Below are positions 1 to 12,276 of a stretch of 50,273 nt of DNA, piece after piece. Location of the stretch: positions 1-50,273 of the forward strand of contig CALBPV010000043.1 in NCBI GenBank assembly GCA_937899265.1, written 5' to 3'. The stretch comes from an uncultured Bacteroidales bacterium. GTDB taxonomy: Bacteria; Bacteroidota; Bacteroidia; Bacteroidales; UBA3663. The notes under the pieces were generated by a model. It was not told the DNA's origin and ran no database searches. It was given only the letters and a program-made list of their open reading frames with translations. Both the position numbers and the translations under genes were made by a program. The number at the start of each line of letters is the position of its first letter. The first letter of the stretch is position 1.

Positions 1-1946
<1,946 letters not shown>

Positions 1947-2191
1947 CTTTTTTGAACGCTCGTACTTCTCAGACAGATTGTTTTGTATTGCAAAAACAAT
2001 CCCTATGAAGAAGTAAGTTTGTTAGAGTTGTATCTTGTTGTGTCTCCGTCTCGACCCATGGGCCAAGCCGGAAACGCGGTTAAATCTACTTTACTTTAAC
2101 TTTTTTCCTCAATATGTCAAAGATCGTGGTTATCGGAGAATCGGAATCTTAATTTGAAAAACAAAAATTCCAAAATATCCAAATAACGTTG
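1947..2191 (-). other. tRNA-Ala to 23S internal transcribed spacer
   Basis: A 245-base AT-rich spacer. It was checked for the tRNA-Ile that often accompanies tRNA-Ala in Bacteroidales operons; no GAT anticodon loop or T-loop motif was found. No promoter or reading frame can be supported. Confidence 0.6.
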
Positions 2192-2265
2192 TGGAGAATA
2201 ACGGATTCGAACCGATGACCCCCTGCTTGCAAAGCAGGTGCTCTAGCCAGCTGAGCTAATCCCCC
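2192..2265 (-). tRNA. tRNA-Ala (anticodon TGC)
   Basis: The complement folds as a 74-base cloverleaf. The acceptor 5' strand is GGGGGAT and the 3' strand ATTCTCC plus discriminator A. The D-loop contains AGCTCAGCTGG, the anticodon loop TTTGCAA carries TGC, and the T arm contains GGTTCGAATCC. The acceptor stem has the G3:U70 wobble pair that AlaRS uses as its identity element. CCA is not encoded: the bases after the discriminator read CAA. It sits between 16S and 23S in the same transcript. Confidence 0.97.
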
Positions 2266-2584
2266 GACTATATGAAAAAACCGATTACCAAAAAACAAGC
2301 AGGAATGGGAGAGCAAGAAAGCTCTACCTGTATATTATAGCAGTCTTTGGAATTTTGAAGTCTCCGGCAGGAGATGTTGTTCGTGCTTTGTAGCTTTAAC
2401 GTCGGAGACGTTGTTCGTGCTGAAGCACTCACGTCATCTATATCTGTAGCTGTAAAAAGAAGAAACGTAGAACTGCGTTCTCCGTCACAGTAATGTCCGA
2501 GTTGTGTCAATCAAGCGAGCTTGATTGCCTCACCTCTGCCATTCCTGTCGCCCGAGTACTCGGGCTTGCTTCTTTTAACTCCAG
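2266..2584 (-). other. 16S to tRNA-Ala internal transcribed spacer
   Basis: A 319-base spacer without a gene. It holds two hairpin-forming palindromes near the 16S 3' end: CAATCAAGC/GCTTGATTG at 2508-2527 and the perfect 16-base GCCCGAGTACTCGGGC at 2550-2565, either of which could be an RNase III processing stem. A 16-base direct repeat with one mismatch lies at 2372-2387 and 2406-2421. There is no tRNA-Ile. Confidence 0.6.
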
Positions 2585-4096
<1,512 letters not shown>

Positions 4097-4301
4097 AGTT
4101 TTTTTTCATTCAACCTTCAACCTCAAAGTCCAAACCTGACTGCTATTCTATTCGATTCATATCCTTTTTCTGGAATTGAACGGTAAAGCTCTTTCACCTT
4201 GCTCTACCCATTCTAATAGTACTACTTGCTATTCTGTATGTAATCAGTTTCAACTGTTCAAAGATCATTGCAACCCGATGTTTATTTCCGAATTGCGGGT
4301 G

Positions 4302-4333
4302 CAAAGATAGCGGTTATTTTCATACTGACCAAA
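4302..4333 (-). promoter_or_regulatory. rRNA operon promoter (Bacteroidota sigma-A type)
   Basis: On the minus strand, the -33 element TTTG (4330-4333) and the -7 element TATCTTTG (4302-4309) are separated by exactly 20 bases. Transcription should start near 4295, giving a leader of about 200 bases before the 16S gene. The interval 4097-4301 is that leader and holds no gene. Confidence 0.85.
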
Positions 4334-4504
4334 CATTCTTGCCAAAATCTTCAAATTTTGACAGAATTTTAACAATTTAGCCCAACTTTTGCCAAACAAA
4401 CGTGTCAAACGACCTATTTTTCGGGGTTCGAAACCGTCCGAAACCAGTCGCCGAGCCAGCTTTACATCCAAAATAAGTCGATTTAGAAAATTTATGCCTC
4501 GAAA

Positions 4505-4536
4505 TTTGGAAGTATCAAATAAATGTGTTATCTTTG
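4505..4536 (+). promoter_or_regulatory. promoter of the S9 peptidase-engB operon
   Basis: TTTG at 4505-4508, 20 bases, then TATCTTTG at 4529-4536. The start site would be near 4543, about 38 bases before the ATG at 4581. It rules out the longer reading frame that begins at 4389, because that start lies upstream of the promoter. It is divergent from the rRNA promoter, about 170 bases away. Confidence 0.85.
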
Positions 4537-4580
4537 CACCCGCGAAAATGTCTCTTATATATATAATAGGTATAATACAA

Positions 4581-6779
4581 ATGAAATATTTGGGCCTTAT
4601 GGCAATAGGAACAATGGCATTGGCTGCATGTGCCCCTGTGGAACGACAGGCTGACGAAAGCGGCGAAGTGTATGTAGGCAAGTCACAGCGCACGGTGACC
4701 AACGGGCAGTTCACCCCGGAACTTCTGCAAGAGATGGGAACCGTGAGCGATGTACAGGTGTCGCCCGACGGAGACAAGATGATTTGGGGCGTGACTTATC
4801 GCAGTGTGAAAGAGAACAAAAGCAACCGGGAGATTATGCTCTCGACCCGCAATGAAGACGGAACGTGGAGCGCTGCCACTCCCCTCACCCACACACCGGG
4901 CAGCGAACAAAATGCTGTATGGATAGACAACAAAAACATCGCTTTCCTCTACAAGGGTCAAATTTGGGCCATGGACTATCACGGCACGCATCGCCGGCAA
5001 ATCAGCAAGACCGACCACGACATCGAGGGATTCTCCTTCTCTCCCGACGGCAAACGGGTGCTGATGATTATGGCCATTCCGCTGGCCAATCCTGGAGACC
5101 ACAGCCAAAGCACCGTTTCCCAGCCCGGCGGCACCGACTGGAAAGACCTCTATGAGGGCTTGGACAAAACTTCGGGCGTGGTGTATGAAGACCTGATGTA
5201 CAGACATTGGGACGATTGGGTAAGAAATTATCCGCACCCCTACCTCGCCGATGTGAAGTCAAACGGCGACATCGACGAGAACACGGCCGACCTGCTCAGG
5301 GGCAAACCTTGGGAAAGTCCGATGCGCCCCTTCGGCGGCACAGAAAGTTTCGCCTGGAGTCCCGACGGCAGAGCCCTGGTCTATACATGCAGAGCCAAAA
5401 CAGGCAAAGAATATGCCTTCTCGACCAACTCCGATCTCTATCTTTACGACACCAAGACGGGCGACCACCTCAACCTGACGCTCGGCAACATGGGTTATGA
5501 CCAAAACCCCGTGTGGAGTCCCGATGGAAAGCAGTTGGCGTGGACGAGTATGGAACGCGACGGATATGAAAGCGACAAAAACCGGCTGATGACTGCTACC
5601 ATTACGCTCGAAAACGGCAAATACAGCCACTCGACGCCAAAGGATTTGACCCTGAACTACGACAACAATTGCGACGGCATGATATGGAGTGCCGACAGCA
5701 AAGAAATAATTTTCCTCAGCACCGTGCATGCCACCGAGCGCATCATGGCTGTCGATGTTGAAACGGCCACCGTACGACAACTCTCGGCACAAGTGCAGGC
5801 CAACTACAAGAGCCTCTGTTGGGCAGGCAACGAACTCATCGCCTGCCGCCAGTCGATGGAAGTTCCCACCGAAGTCTTCTCGCTGGGGAAATACACAACC
5901 GGAGCCACAGCAATGGTCGCTACCCAAATCAGCCACGAGAACGACGAATTCATCGCTGCTCTCAAACCCATTCGTGTGGAAGAACGCTGGATGGAATGCA
6001 CCAACGGCGATTCGATGCTGGTGTGGGTCATTTATCCCACCGGCTTTGACGAAACACTGAGGCAAAATCCGGGTCACAAATTCCCGACGCTGCTCTACTG
6101 CGAGGGCGGTCCGCAAAGTCCCCTCAGCCAGTTTTGGAGCCTGCGCTGGAATTTCCGCATCATGGCATCGAACGGCTACGTCATCGTAGCACCCAACCGT
6201 CACGGACTCCCGGGCTTCGGTCAGGCATGGAACGAACAAATCTCGGGCGACTACTCCGGGCAGTGCATCGATGACTACCTGACAGCCATTGACGAAGTGA
6301 GAAAAGAACCTTGGTGCGACAACAATCACTTGGGGGCCGTGGGTGCAAGCTTCGGCGGCTACAGTGTCTATCAACTCATGGGGGTCCACCAAAAACGCTT
6401 CAAATGCATGATAGCCCACGCCGGCATCTACAATTGGGAAAGCATGTGGGGCATGACCGAAGAATCGTGGTTCGACAACTGGGATATGGGCGGGGCTCCC
6501 TACGACCTCGACAACGAAGTGGCGCAGCGCAGCTATCGCAACTCACCCAACAAACTGGTCAACAATTGGGACACCCCCATCCTCGTGATTCACAACGAGA
6601 AAGACTACCGCGTGACCGTGGATCAAGGCATGCAGGCCTTCAACGTGGCTCGCATGAAAGGCATTCCCGCCCAATTCCTTTATTTTCCTGACGAGTGTCA
6701 CTGGGTGCTCCAACCTCAGAACGGTGTCTTCTGGCAGCGTGTCTATTTCAACTGGCTCGACAAATGGCTTAAAGAATGA
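4581..6779 (+). CDS. S9 family prolyl oligopeptidase-type lipoprotein
   Basis: A 732-residue serine peptidase of the prolyl oligopeptidase / dipeptidyl-peptidase clan, expected to cleave short peptides in the cell envelope. The N terminus is a lipoprotein signal (MKYLGLMAIGTMALAAC) with lipobox LAAC and lipidated Cys17. Residues of about 40-430 carry TolB/PD40-type beta-propeller repeats (several SPDG motifs). The C-terminal alpha/beta hydrolase has nucleophile Ser590 in GASFGG, Asp675 (NEKDYRV) and His707 (ECHWV), so the triad is complete. The start at 4581 fits the signal peptide and lies downstream of the promoter. The gene overlaps engB by 4 bases (ATGA), so translation is probably coupled. 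The exact peptide specificity cannot be read from sequence. Confidence 0.93.
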   Translation: MKYLGLMAIGTMALAACAPVERQADESGEVYVGKSQRTVTNGQFTPELLQEMGTVSDVQVSPDGDKMIWGVTYRSVKENKSNREIMLSTRNEDGTWSAATPLTHTPGSEQNAVWIDNKNIAFLYKGQIWAMDYHGTHRRQISKTDHDIEGFSFSPDGKRVLMIMAIPLANPGDHSQSTVSQPGGTDWKDLYEGLDKTSGVVYEDLMYRHWDDWVRNYPHPYLADVKSNGDIDENTADLLRGKPWESPMRPFGGTESFAWSPDGRALVYTCRAKTGKEYAFSTNSDLYLYDTKTGDHLNLTLGNMGYDQNPVWSPDGKQLAWTSMERDGYESDKNRLMTATITLENGKYSHSTPKDLTLNYDNNCDGMIWSADSKEIIFLSTVHATERIMAVDVETATVRQLSAQVQANYKSLCWAGNELIACRQSMEVPTEVFSLGKYTTGATAMVATQISHENDEFIAALKPIRVEERWMECTNGDSMLVWVIYPTGFDETLRQNPGHKFPTLLYCEGGPQSPLSQFWSLRWNFRIMASNGYVIVAPNRHGLPGFGQAWNEQISGDYSGQCIDDYLTAIDEVRKEPWCDNNHLGAVGASFGGYSVYQLMGVHQKRFKCMIAHAGIYNWESMWGMTEESWFDNWDMGGAPYDLDNEVAQRSYRNSPNKLVNNWDTPILVIHNEKDYRVTVDQGMQAFNVARMKGIPAQFLYFPDECHWVLQPQNGVFWQRVYFNWLDKWLKE

Positions 6780-7414
6780 AAGCAGAATTTATCATCAGCA
6801 ATACAGACTTCAGGAAATGTCCTCAGGTGAAAGAGCCCGAGTACGCCTTCATCGGACGTTCCAATGTGGGCAAATCGTCGCTCATCAACATGCTCACCAA
6901 CCAAAAAGGGCTGGCCAAAACATCGGCCAAACCCGGCAAGACACTCCTCATCAACCACTTCATGGTGACCGACGAGGAGTCGAAACAGAAACGTTGGTAC
7001 ATTGTCGATTTGCCGGGCTACGGCTATGCCAAACTGGGCAAGAACGACCAGGAGAAACTGCGCCGTCTCATCATGGGATATGTACTGAACCGCGCGCAGA
7101 TGACCCTTCTCTTCGTGCTGATAGACTGCCGCCTGGAACCGCAGGCGATAGATTTGGAATTTATACGCACGCTGGGCAGCAACGGCATTCCCTTTGCTCT
7201 GGTGTTCACCAAACTTGACAAACTGAGCAAAGCCCAATGGCAACGCAATTTCGAAGCCTACAGAGAACGGCTCAGCGAGGAGTGGGAAGTGTTGCCCGTC
7301 ATCCTGCAGACATCGGCAGAGACTAAAACCGGGCGGGAAGAATTGCTGGCCTATATACGCGAAATCAACAACAATTTATATGAGACACCGGCTTCTTCGG
7401 AATCTCAGAAGTAA
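6776..7414 (+). CDS. engB: ribosome biogenesis GTP-binding protein EngB/YsxC
   Basis: A 212-residue TrmE-Era-EngA-EngB-Septin type GTPase, needed for late assembly of the large ribosomal subunit in the bacteria where it has been studied. G1 is GRSNVGKS (residues 27-34), G3 DLPG, G4 TKLD and G5-like TSAETK near the C terminus. Length matches the family. It starts inside the stop codon of the peptidase gene (ATGA) and is followed 12 bases later by the DUF4494 gene. Pairing an essential ribosome factor with a secreted peptidase is a positional, not obviously functional, link. Confidence 0.96.
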   Translation: MKAEFIISNTDFRKCPQVKEPEYAFIGRSNVGKSSLINMLTNQKGLAKTSAKPGKTLLINHFMVTDEESKQKRWYIVDLPGYGYAKLGKNDQEKLRRLIMGYVLNRAQMTLLFVLIDCRLEPQAIDLEFIRTLGSNGIPFALVFTKLDKLSKAQWQRNFEAYRERLSEEWEVLPVILQTSAETKTGREELLAYIREINNNLYETPASSESQK

Positions 7415-7426
7415 AACAACAAACAA

Positions 7427-7927
7427 ATGACAACAACAGGAAATTGGTATGAATGCCGTGTAAAATTCGAGAAGGTTATCGAAAACGGCACACAAAAGAA
7501 AGTGACAGAAGCCTACCTTGTAGATGCTATCTCGTTCACCGAGGCAGAAAGCCGCATCATCGAAGAAATGAAGCCCTACATCTCGGGCGAATTTGAAGTG
7601 ACGGCCGTAAAGAAAGAGAAGATTGCCGAGCTTTTCATCGACCCCGAAGGCGACCGTTGGTACAAAGCCAAGGTGATGTTTATCTCGTTCGACGAAAAGA
7701 CCGACACAGAAAAGAAAAGTTCCCAGACCATGCTCGTGCAGGCCAAGAGCTTCAGCGATGCCCTGAAAAACCTCAAAGACGGCATGAAGGGCACCATGAG
7801 CGACTGGGAAGTGAACACCATCTCGGAGACCACACTCATGGATGTATTCCACGGCGTTGTGAAAACCAAAACAACCGAAACTCCAGAAACAACCGAAACA
7901 ACCGAAACAACCGAAAAAAGCGAATAA
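7427..7927 (+). CDS. DUF4494 family protein
   Basis: A 166-residue soluble protein of the Bacteroidota DUF4494 family, function unknown. Residues 1-145 form two similar halves: WYECRVKFEKV then SFTEAESRI, and WYKAKVMFISF then SFSDALKNL. This suggests an internal duplication of a small alpha/beta unit. The last 20 or so residues are a Thr/Glu tail encoded by six 9-base repeats (7868-7921). There is no signal peptide or membrane segment. The stop codon TAA is followed directly by the ATG of the YggS-type gene, so the two are co-transcribed. Confidence 0.88.
   Translation: MTTTGNWYECRVKFEKVIENGTQKKVTEAYLVDAISFTEAESRIIEEMKPYISGEFEVTAVKKEKIAELFIDPEGDRWYKAKVMFISFDEKTDTEKKSSQTMLVQAKSFSDALKNLKDGMKGTMSDWEVNTISETTLMDVFHGVVKTKTTETPETTETTETTEKSE
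7868..7921 (+). repeat. 9-bp tandem repeat coding the DUF4494 tail
   Basis: Six consecutive 9-base units close to GAAACAACC, in frame, coding repeated Thr-Glu triplets. Copy-number change would add or remove three residues without shifting the frame. Confidence 0.85.
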
Positions 7928-8608
7928 ATGAGCGTCACCGACAACATCAATGCCATACGCAAGGCTCTGCCCCAGGGGGTGGAGCTTTGCGCCGTCTCGA
8001 AATTCCATCCCGTCGAAAAGCTGCAGGAAGCATACGACAACGGGCAACGCATCTTCGGGGAGAGCCGCGAACAGGAGGTGAAACAGAAATACGAGACGCT
8101 GCCCAAGGATATAGAATGGCATTTCATCGGACACCTTCAGACCAACAAAGTCAAATACATCGCACCTTTCATTTCGATGATAGAAAGCGTTGACAGCGAA
8201 CGTCTGTTGGACGAGATTCAGAAACAGGCTGCCAAAAACGGCCGCACCATCGACATCCTGCTCGAACTCCACGTGGCGCAGGAAGAAACCAAGAGCGGCT
8301 GGATGCCCGGTGAAGTGCTCGATGTGATGCGCTCGACCATCCTGGCCGAACGTTGGCCGAACGTGCGTCTGCGCGGGGTAATGGGGATGGCCTCCATCAC
8401 CGACGACGAGACACAGATAGCCCGCGAATTCCAGAGCCTCGAAGAAGCGTATCGCGACCTCCTGACCCTGCTGTCTCCCCAAGGTTTGACAGACGCGACC
8501 TTCAATGTGAAGAGCTGGGGAATGAGCCACGATTGGCACGTAGCCGTCCGAAACGGGAGCACCGAGGTAAGAATCGGCACCGACATTTTCGGCGAAAGAG
8601 AATATTGA
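7928..8608 (+). CDS. YggS family pyridoxal phosphate homeostasis protein
   Basis: A 226-residue single-domain alanine-racemase-fold protein (YggS/PLPBP/PROSC family) that carries PLP and helps balance vitamin B6 and amino-acid pools; it has no known catalytic turnover. The PLP lysine is Lys25 in CAVSKFHP. Other family motifs visible are FGESREQE, WHFIGHLQTNK, GVMGMA and the C-terminal WGMSHDW...VRIGTDIFGEREY (the family's SMGMSxD and RIGxxIFG). Length is normal. It abuts the DUF4494 gene and is followed 2 bases later by the DUF4286 gene. Confidence 0.95.
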   Translation: MSVTDNINAIRKALPQGVELCAVSKFHPVEKLQEAYDNGQRIFGESREQEVKQKYETLPKDIEWHFIGHLQTNKVKYIAPFISMIESVDSERLLDEIQKQAAKNGRTIDILLELHVAQEETKSGWMPGEVLDVMRSTILAERWPNVRLRGVMGMASITDDETQIAREFQSLEEAYRDLLTLLSPQGLTDATFNVKSWGMSHDWHVAVRNGSTEVRIGTDIFGEREY

Positions 8609-8610
8609 TT

Positions 8611-8922
8611 ATGCTAATTTACAACACAACCTTCCACGTGACCGGCGAACGCGAGCGGAGCCATTTCCTCAACTTCATGTACGAGGTATATCTCCCGCAA
8701 AGCAAAGCCTGCGAATATCTGACCAACCACCGTTTCGTAAGCCTCATCACGAGCTTGGGTGACGATGTTTCCGGATTTGCGCTGATGGCTGATGTCAGGA
8801 ATGTCGCGGACTTGAAACGATGGAAACAAGAAAAAGAGGAAAGACTTCTCACTCTCCTCTCCCAACAGTTCGGCGAAAAGGTTCTGACCTTCTCGACGGT
8901 TATGAAAGTAATGGACATTTAG
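8611..8922 (+). CDS. DUF4286 family protein
   Basis: A 103-residue protein resembling the DUF4286 family of small Bacteroidota proteins, with a ferredoxin-like alpha/beta pattern and no known function. The start ATG at 8611 lies 2 bases after the yggS stop; a longer frame from 8353 only overlaps yggS in another frame and is rejected. Sequence features: Ile/Tyr/Thr-rich first strand (MLIYNTTFHV), a His-Phe helix, and a Lys/Glu-rich C-terminal helix. Its TAG stop overlaps the TAA stop of the converging tsaE gene. Confidence 0.85.
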   Translation: MLIYNTTFHVTGERERSHFLNFMYEVYLPQSKACEYLTNHRFVSLITSLGDDVSGFALMADVRNVADLKRWKQEKEERLLTLLSQQFGEKVLTFSTVMKVMDI

Positions 8923-9335
8923 GACAATTTCACCGTGCGAGAACCGTCCTCATTGACCTTAATATCGACCCAAACGACATCTGACGGCAAAAGATTGGCC
9001 ACGATGTCCGGCCACTCGATGAAACACAAACTGCCCGACTCCATGTAATCCTCGAATCCGAAATCGAGAGCTTCATCCACACGTTTCAGACGATAGCAGT
9101 CGAAATGGTAGATGAGTTCGCCGGACGATGAACGATACTCGTTGACAATGGAGAACGAGGGGGAATTGATAACATCCTCCACCCCGAGGGCTTCACAAAT
9201 CGCTTTGATGAATGTGGTCTTGCCTGCTCCCATCTCGCCTCGAAAAGCAAAGACGGTAGCTTGGTCCATCGCTGCCAGAAATTCGCGTGCAGCCTGAGAG
9301 AGCGCTTCAACGGAAGGTATTTGAATCTGAGTCAT
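8919..9335 (-). CDS. tsaE: tRNA threonylcarbamoyladenosine biosynthesis ATPase TsaE
   Basis: A 138-residue P-loop ATPase that works with TsaB/TsaD/TsaC to make t6A37 in ANN-decoding tRNAs. Walker A is GEMGAGKTT; SPSFSIVNEY and YHFDCYRL (the HxDxYR motif) and CFIEWPD (the EWP motif) are all present. The ATG at 9335 is preferred to one 19 residues upstream because the family starts close to the helix before the P-loop. It is the last gene of the ROK-uvrA-tsaE operon, 53 bases after uvrA. Confidence 0.95.
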   Translation of the reverse strand: MTQIQIPSVEALSQAAREFLAAMDQATVFAFRGEMGAGKTTFIKAICEALGVEDVINSPSFSIVNEYRSSSGELIYHFDCYRLKRVDEALDFGFEDYMESGSLCFIEWPDIVANLLPSDVVWVDIKVNEDGSRTVKLS

Positions 9336-9388
9336 AAGAATAGAATTGTCTGAAAATGAAGGGTTGTTTCTGAAATCTGAACACCGGC

Positions 9389-12250
9389 TCATTTACGCCT
9401 CAGCTCCTCGCCGAGGAACTGAGTGGTGGGTGTGTGGAACTTTTTGCAAATCTGTTCGGGTGTTCCCTCGGCACAAAGCTGTCCTCCGGCTTCACCTCCG
9501 TCGGGTCCCATATCGACAATCCAGTCGCAGCACTTGATGACATCCATGTTGTGTTCAATCACAATGATGGTGTTTCCGCGATCGACCAAACGGTTCATCA
9601 CCCCGAGCAGAACACGGATATCTTCGAAATGAAGACCTGTGGTAGGCTCGTCGAGCACATAGAGTGTCTTGCCCGTCTGCTTTTTGGCCAGCTCGGTGGC
9701 AAGTTTGACACGCTGGGATTCTCCGCCCGAAAGAGTGGTGGAAGGCTGTCCCAGTTTGATGTAACCCAAGCCGACATCCTGGAGCACCTTGATTTTGTTG
9801 AGAATCACGGGGACATTCTCGAAGAACTCGACTGCCTGATTGATGGTCATGTCAAGCACATCGGCGATGGATTTTCCCTTGAATCTCACTTCCAGGGTCT
9901 CTTTGTTGTAACGTTTTCCCTGACAGGCTTCGCAGGGCACCATCACGTCGGGAAGGAAATTCATCTCAATGGTTTTGTAGCCGTTGCCTGCGCATACCTC
10001 ACAGCGACCTCCTCTCACATTGAACGAGAACCGTCCGGGCTTATAGCCGCGAATCTGCGCTTCAGGCAAGGCCACAAAGAGGTTGCGGATGTCAGAGAAT
10101 ACTCCCGTATAAGTGGCAGGATTGGAGCGCGGCGTACGTCCCAAGGGAGTCTGATCGACAGTCACAATCTTGTCGATATGGTCGATTCCCTCCAATGCCT
10201 CATACGGCAACGGTTCCTCGAGCGAACGGTAGAAGTGTTGAGAAAGGATAGGCTGAAGAGTACCCTTGATGAGCGATGACTTGCCCGAACCGGACACGCC
10301 CGTCACCCCTATCAGACATCCCAGCGGAAAACGGACGGAGACATTCTTGAGATTATGGCCGGTAGCTCCTTTCAGCCAGAGATACTCTCCGTTGCCCTTG
10401 CGGCGACTTGCCGGAATCTCAATACGACGGGTTCCGTTGAGATAATCGGACGTGAGCGTATGTGTCTGCAACATCTCCCCCGGTGTGCCTTGAAAGACCA
10501 CGTTGCCGCCCTTGCGTCCGGCAGCCGGACCGATATCGACCACATAATCGGCATTGAGCATCATGTCGCGGTCGTGTTCGACCACAATGATGGTATTGCC
10601 GATGTCGCGCAGCGATTTGAGCGAGGAAATGAGCAGCTCGTTGTCCCGCTGATGGAGACCGATGGACGGTTCATCGAGAATATAAAGCACATTGACAAGC
10701 TGAGATCCGATTTGCGTAGCCAACCGGATGCGCTGACTCTCGCCGCCCGACAGAGAGACAGAAGAACGGTTCAAGGAGAGATATCCCAGACCCACATCCA
10801 AAAGGAAATGCAGACGTTTGGCTATCTCCTTGAGAATCTCTGTTGCGATGGTTTTCTGACGGTCGGACAACTTGGCAGGCAGTTCATCAATCCACTTGGC
10901 GAGGTCGGTGAGCGTCAAAGCCGACACCTCGGCGATATTCTTGCCGTCGATGTAAAATGACAGACTCTCCTTTTTGAGACGATTGCCTCCGCACTCGGGG
11001 CACTTCATCACGGTCGAGAACGATTCTGCCCACCGGCGCACCTTGACGCTCTCGTCGTCTTCGTACTGTCTGATATATTTCACCAGTCCCTCGTAGGGCA
11101 TTGCCATCATCGAATAACCTGCTTTGGCTTCGTCGATGTGGTAGCTCACGCCCGTGCCGTTCAGCACGGCGGAGACAGCTTCCTCAGGCAAATCCCGAAT
11201 GGGCATGTCGAGGGTGCAGTCGTAGGTTTCGAGCAGGGCTTCTATCTGCCAGAAAATGAGGGTGTTTTTCTGTTTGCCCAACGGCGCAATGCCGCCCTGA
11301 GCTATGCTGAGTTTCGGGTCCGGAATCAATTTGTCGCGATCGATTTTGGTGATATAACCCAACCCGTGACAGTGGGGACAGGCCCCCATCGGGGAATTGA
11401 AAGAAAAGTCGTGGGGTGCCGGATCGCTGTAGGAAAGTCCGGTGGCAGGGTCCATCAGCATACGCGAATAGTGACGGATGCGGTCGAAATTGCCGGATTC
11501 GTCCCGATGTTCTCCGTCGAGAATCATCATCATCCCCTCTCCCATCTTCATCGCCAGACGAATCGACTCGCGCAGACGTTGGATGTCCACATTGTCGAGA
11601 CCGGCACCGGCCTCACGGTCAGTCTCGGGCACACGCAACTTATCGACCACCAGTTCCACATCGTGGTTCTTGTAGCGGTCGAGTTTCATGCCCATTAGAA
11701 TCTCGCGCAGTTCTCCATCGACACGCACGGTGAGATATCCTTTCTTGCGCAGGCCCTCGAAGAGTTCCTTATAATGTCCTTTGCGGTTCCTTACCAAAGG
11801 AGCCAGAAGATAGACTTTACGTCCCTGATATTCATCGAGTACGAGGTCGATGATTTGATCTTCGCTGAACTTCACCATCTTCTCGCCGCTCAGGTAAGAA
11901 ACGGCCTCGCCTGCCCTGGCGTAGAGCAAACGCAGGAAATCATAAATCTCGGTGGTGGTTCCCACCGTCGAACGGGGATTGTTGTTGACGGTCTTCTGCT
12001 CGATGGAGATAACGGGCGACAGGCCCGAAATCTTATCGACATCGGGTCGCTCGAGATTGCCCAGAAAATTGCGGGCATAGCTCGAAAACGTCTCTATATA
12101 ACGACGCTGGCCTTCGGCATAAATGGTGTCGAAAGCCAACGACGATTTGCCCGAGCCGGAGAGACCGGTTATCACCGTGAGACTGTGGCTCGGTATCGTT
12201 ACGTCAATGTTTTTGAGATTGTGGACGCGGGCGCCGAGAACGCTTATCAC
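9389..12250 (-). CDS. uvrA: excinuclease ABC subunit A (UvrA)
   Basis: A 953-residue UvrA, the DNA-damage recognition ATPase of nucleotide excision repair. There are two ABC ATPase halves: the first Walker A is GLSGSGKSS (Lys35) and the second GVSGSGKSS, each with an LSGGE(S)QR signature. Zinc-binding motifs are CPECGGNR and CEVCAGNGYK...CEACQGKRYN. It begins with GTG at 12250: the codon before it is TAA in the same frame, so no earlier start is possible, and the conserved GARVHNLKNI follows at once. It lies 26 bases after the ROK gene and is probably co-transcribed with it. Confidence 0.97.
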   Translation of the reverse strand: MISVLGARVHNLKNIDVTIPSHSLTVITGLSGSGKSSLAFDTIYAEGQRRYIETFSSYARNFLGNLERPDVDKISGLSPVISIEQKTVNNNPRSTVGTTTEIYDFLRLLYARAGEAVSYLSGEKMVKFSEDQIIDLVLDEYQGRKVYLLAPLVRNRKGHYKELFEGLRKKGYLTVRVDGELREILMGMKLDRYKNHDVELVVDKLRVPETDREAGAGLDNVDIQRLRESIRLAMKMGEGMMMILDGEHRDESGNFDRIRHYSRMLMDPATGLSYSDPAPHDFSFNSPMGACPHCHGLGYITKIDRDKLIPDPKLSIAQGGIAPLGKQKNTLIFWQIEALLETYDCTLDMPIRDLPEEAVSAVLNGTGVSYHIDEAKAGYSMMAMPYEGLVKYIRQYEDDESVKVRRWAESFSTVMKCPECGGNRLKKESLSFYIDGKNIAEVSALTLTDLAKWIDELPAKLSDRQKTIATEILKEIAKRLHFLLDVGLGYLSLNRSSVSLSGGESQRIRLATQIGSQLVNVLYILDEPSIGLHQRDNELLISSLKSLRDIGNTIIVVEHDRDMMLNADYVVDIGPAAGRKGGNVVFQGTPGEMLQTHTLTSDYLNGTRRIEIPASRRKGNGEYLWLKGATGHNLKNVSVRFPLGCLIGVTGVSGSGKSSLIKGTLQPILSQHFYRSLEEPLPYEALEGIDHIDKIVTVDQTPLGRTPRSNPATYTGVFSDIRNLFVALPEAQIRGYKPGRFSFNVRGGRCEVCAGNGYKTIEMNFLPDVMVPCEACQGKRYNKETLEVRFKGKSIADVLDMTINQAVEFFENVPVILNKIKVLQDVGLGYIKLGQPSTTLSGGESQRVKLATELAKKQTGKTLYVLDEPTTGLHFEDIRVLLGVMNRLVDRGNTIIVIEHNMDVIKCCDWIVDMGPDGGEAGGQLCAEGTPEQICKKFHTPTTQFLGEELRRK

Positions 12251-12276
12251 TTATGTATTCTGTATTGCGTAAGTTC

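Noticed and set aside
4389..4580. 64-codon N-terminal extension of the S9 peptidase
   Set aside because: It begins upstream of a perfect promoter and would bury the lipoprotein signal.
5259..6419. A 386-codon frame antisense to the S9 peptidase
   Set aside because: A shadow of the coding strand; the plus-strand product has a full catalytic triad.
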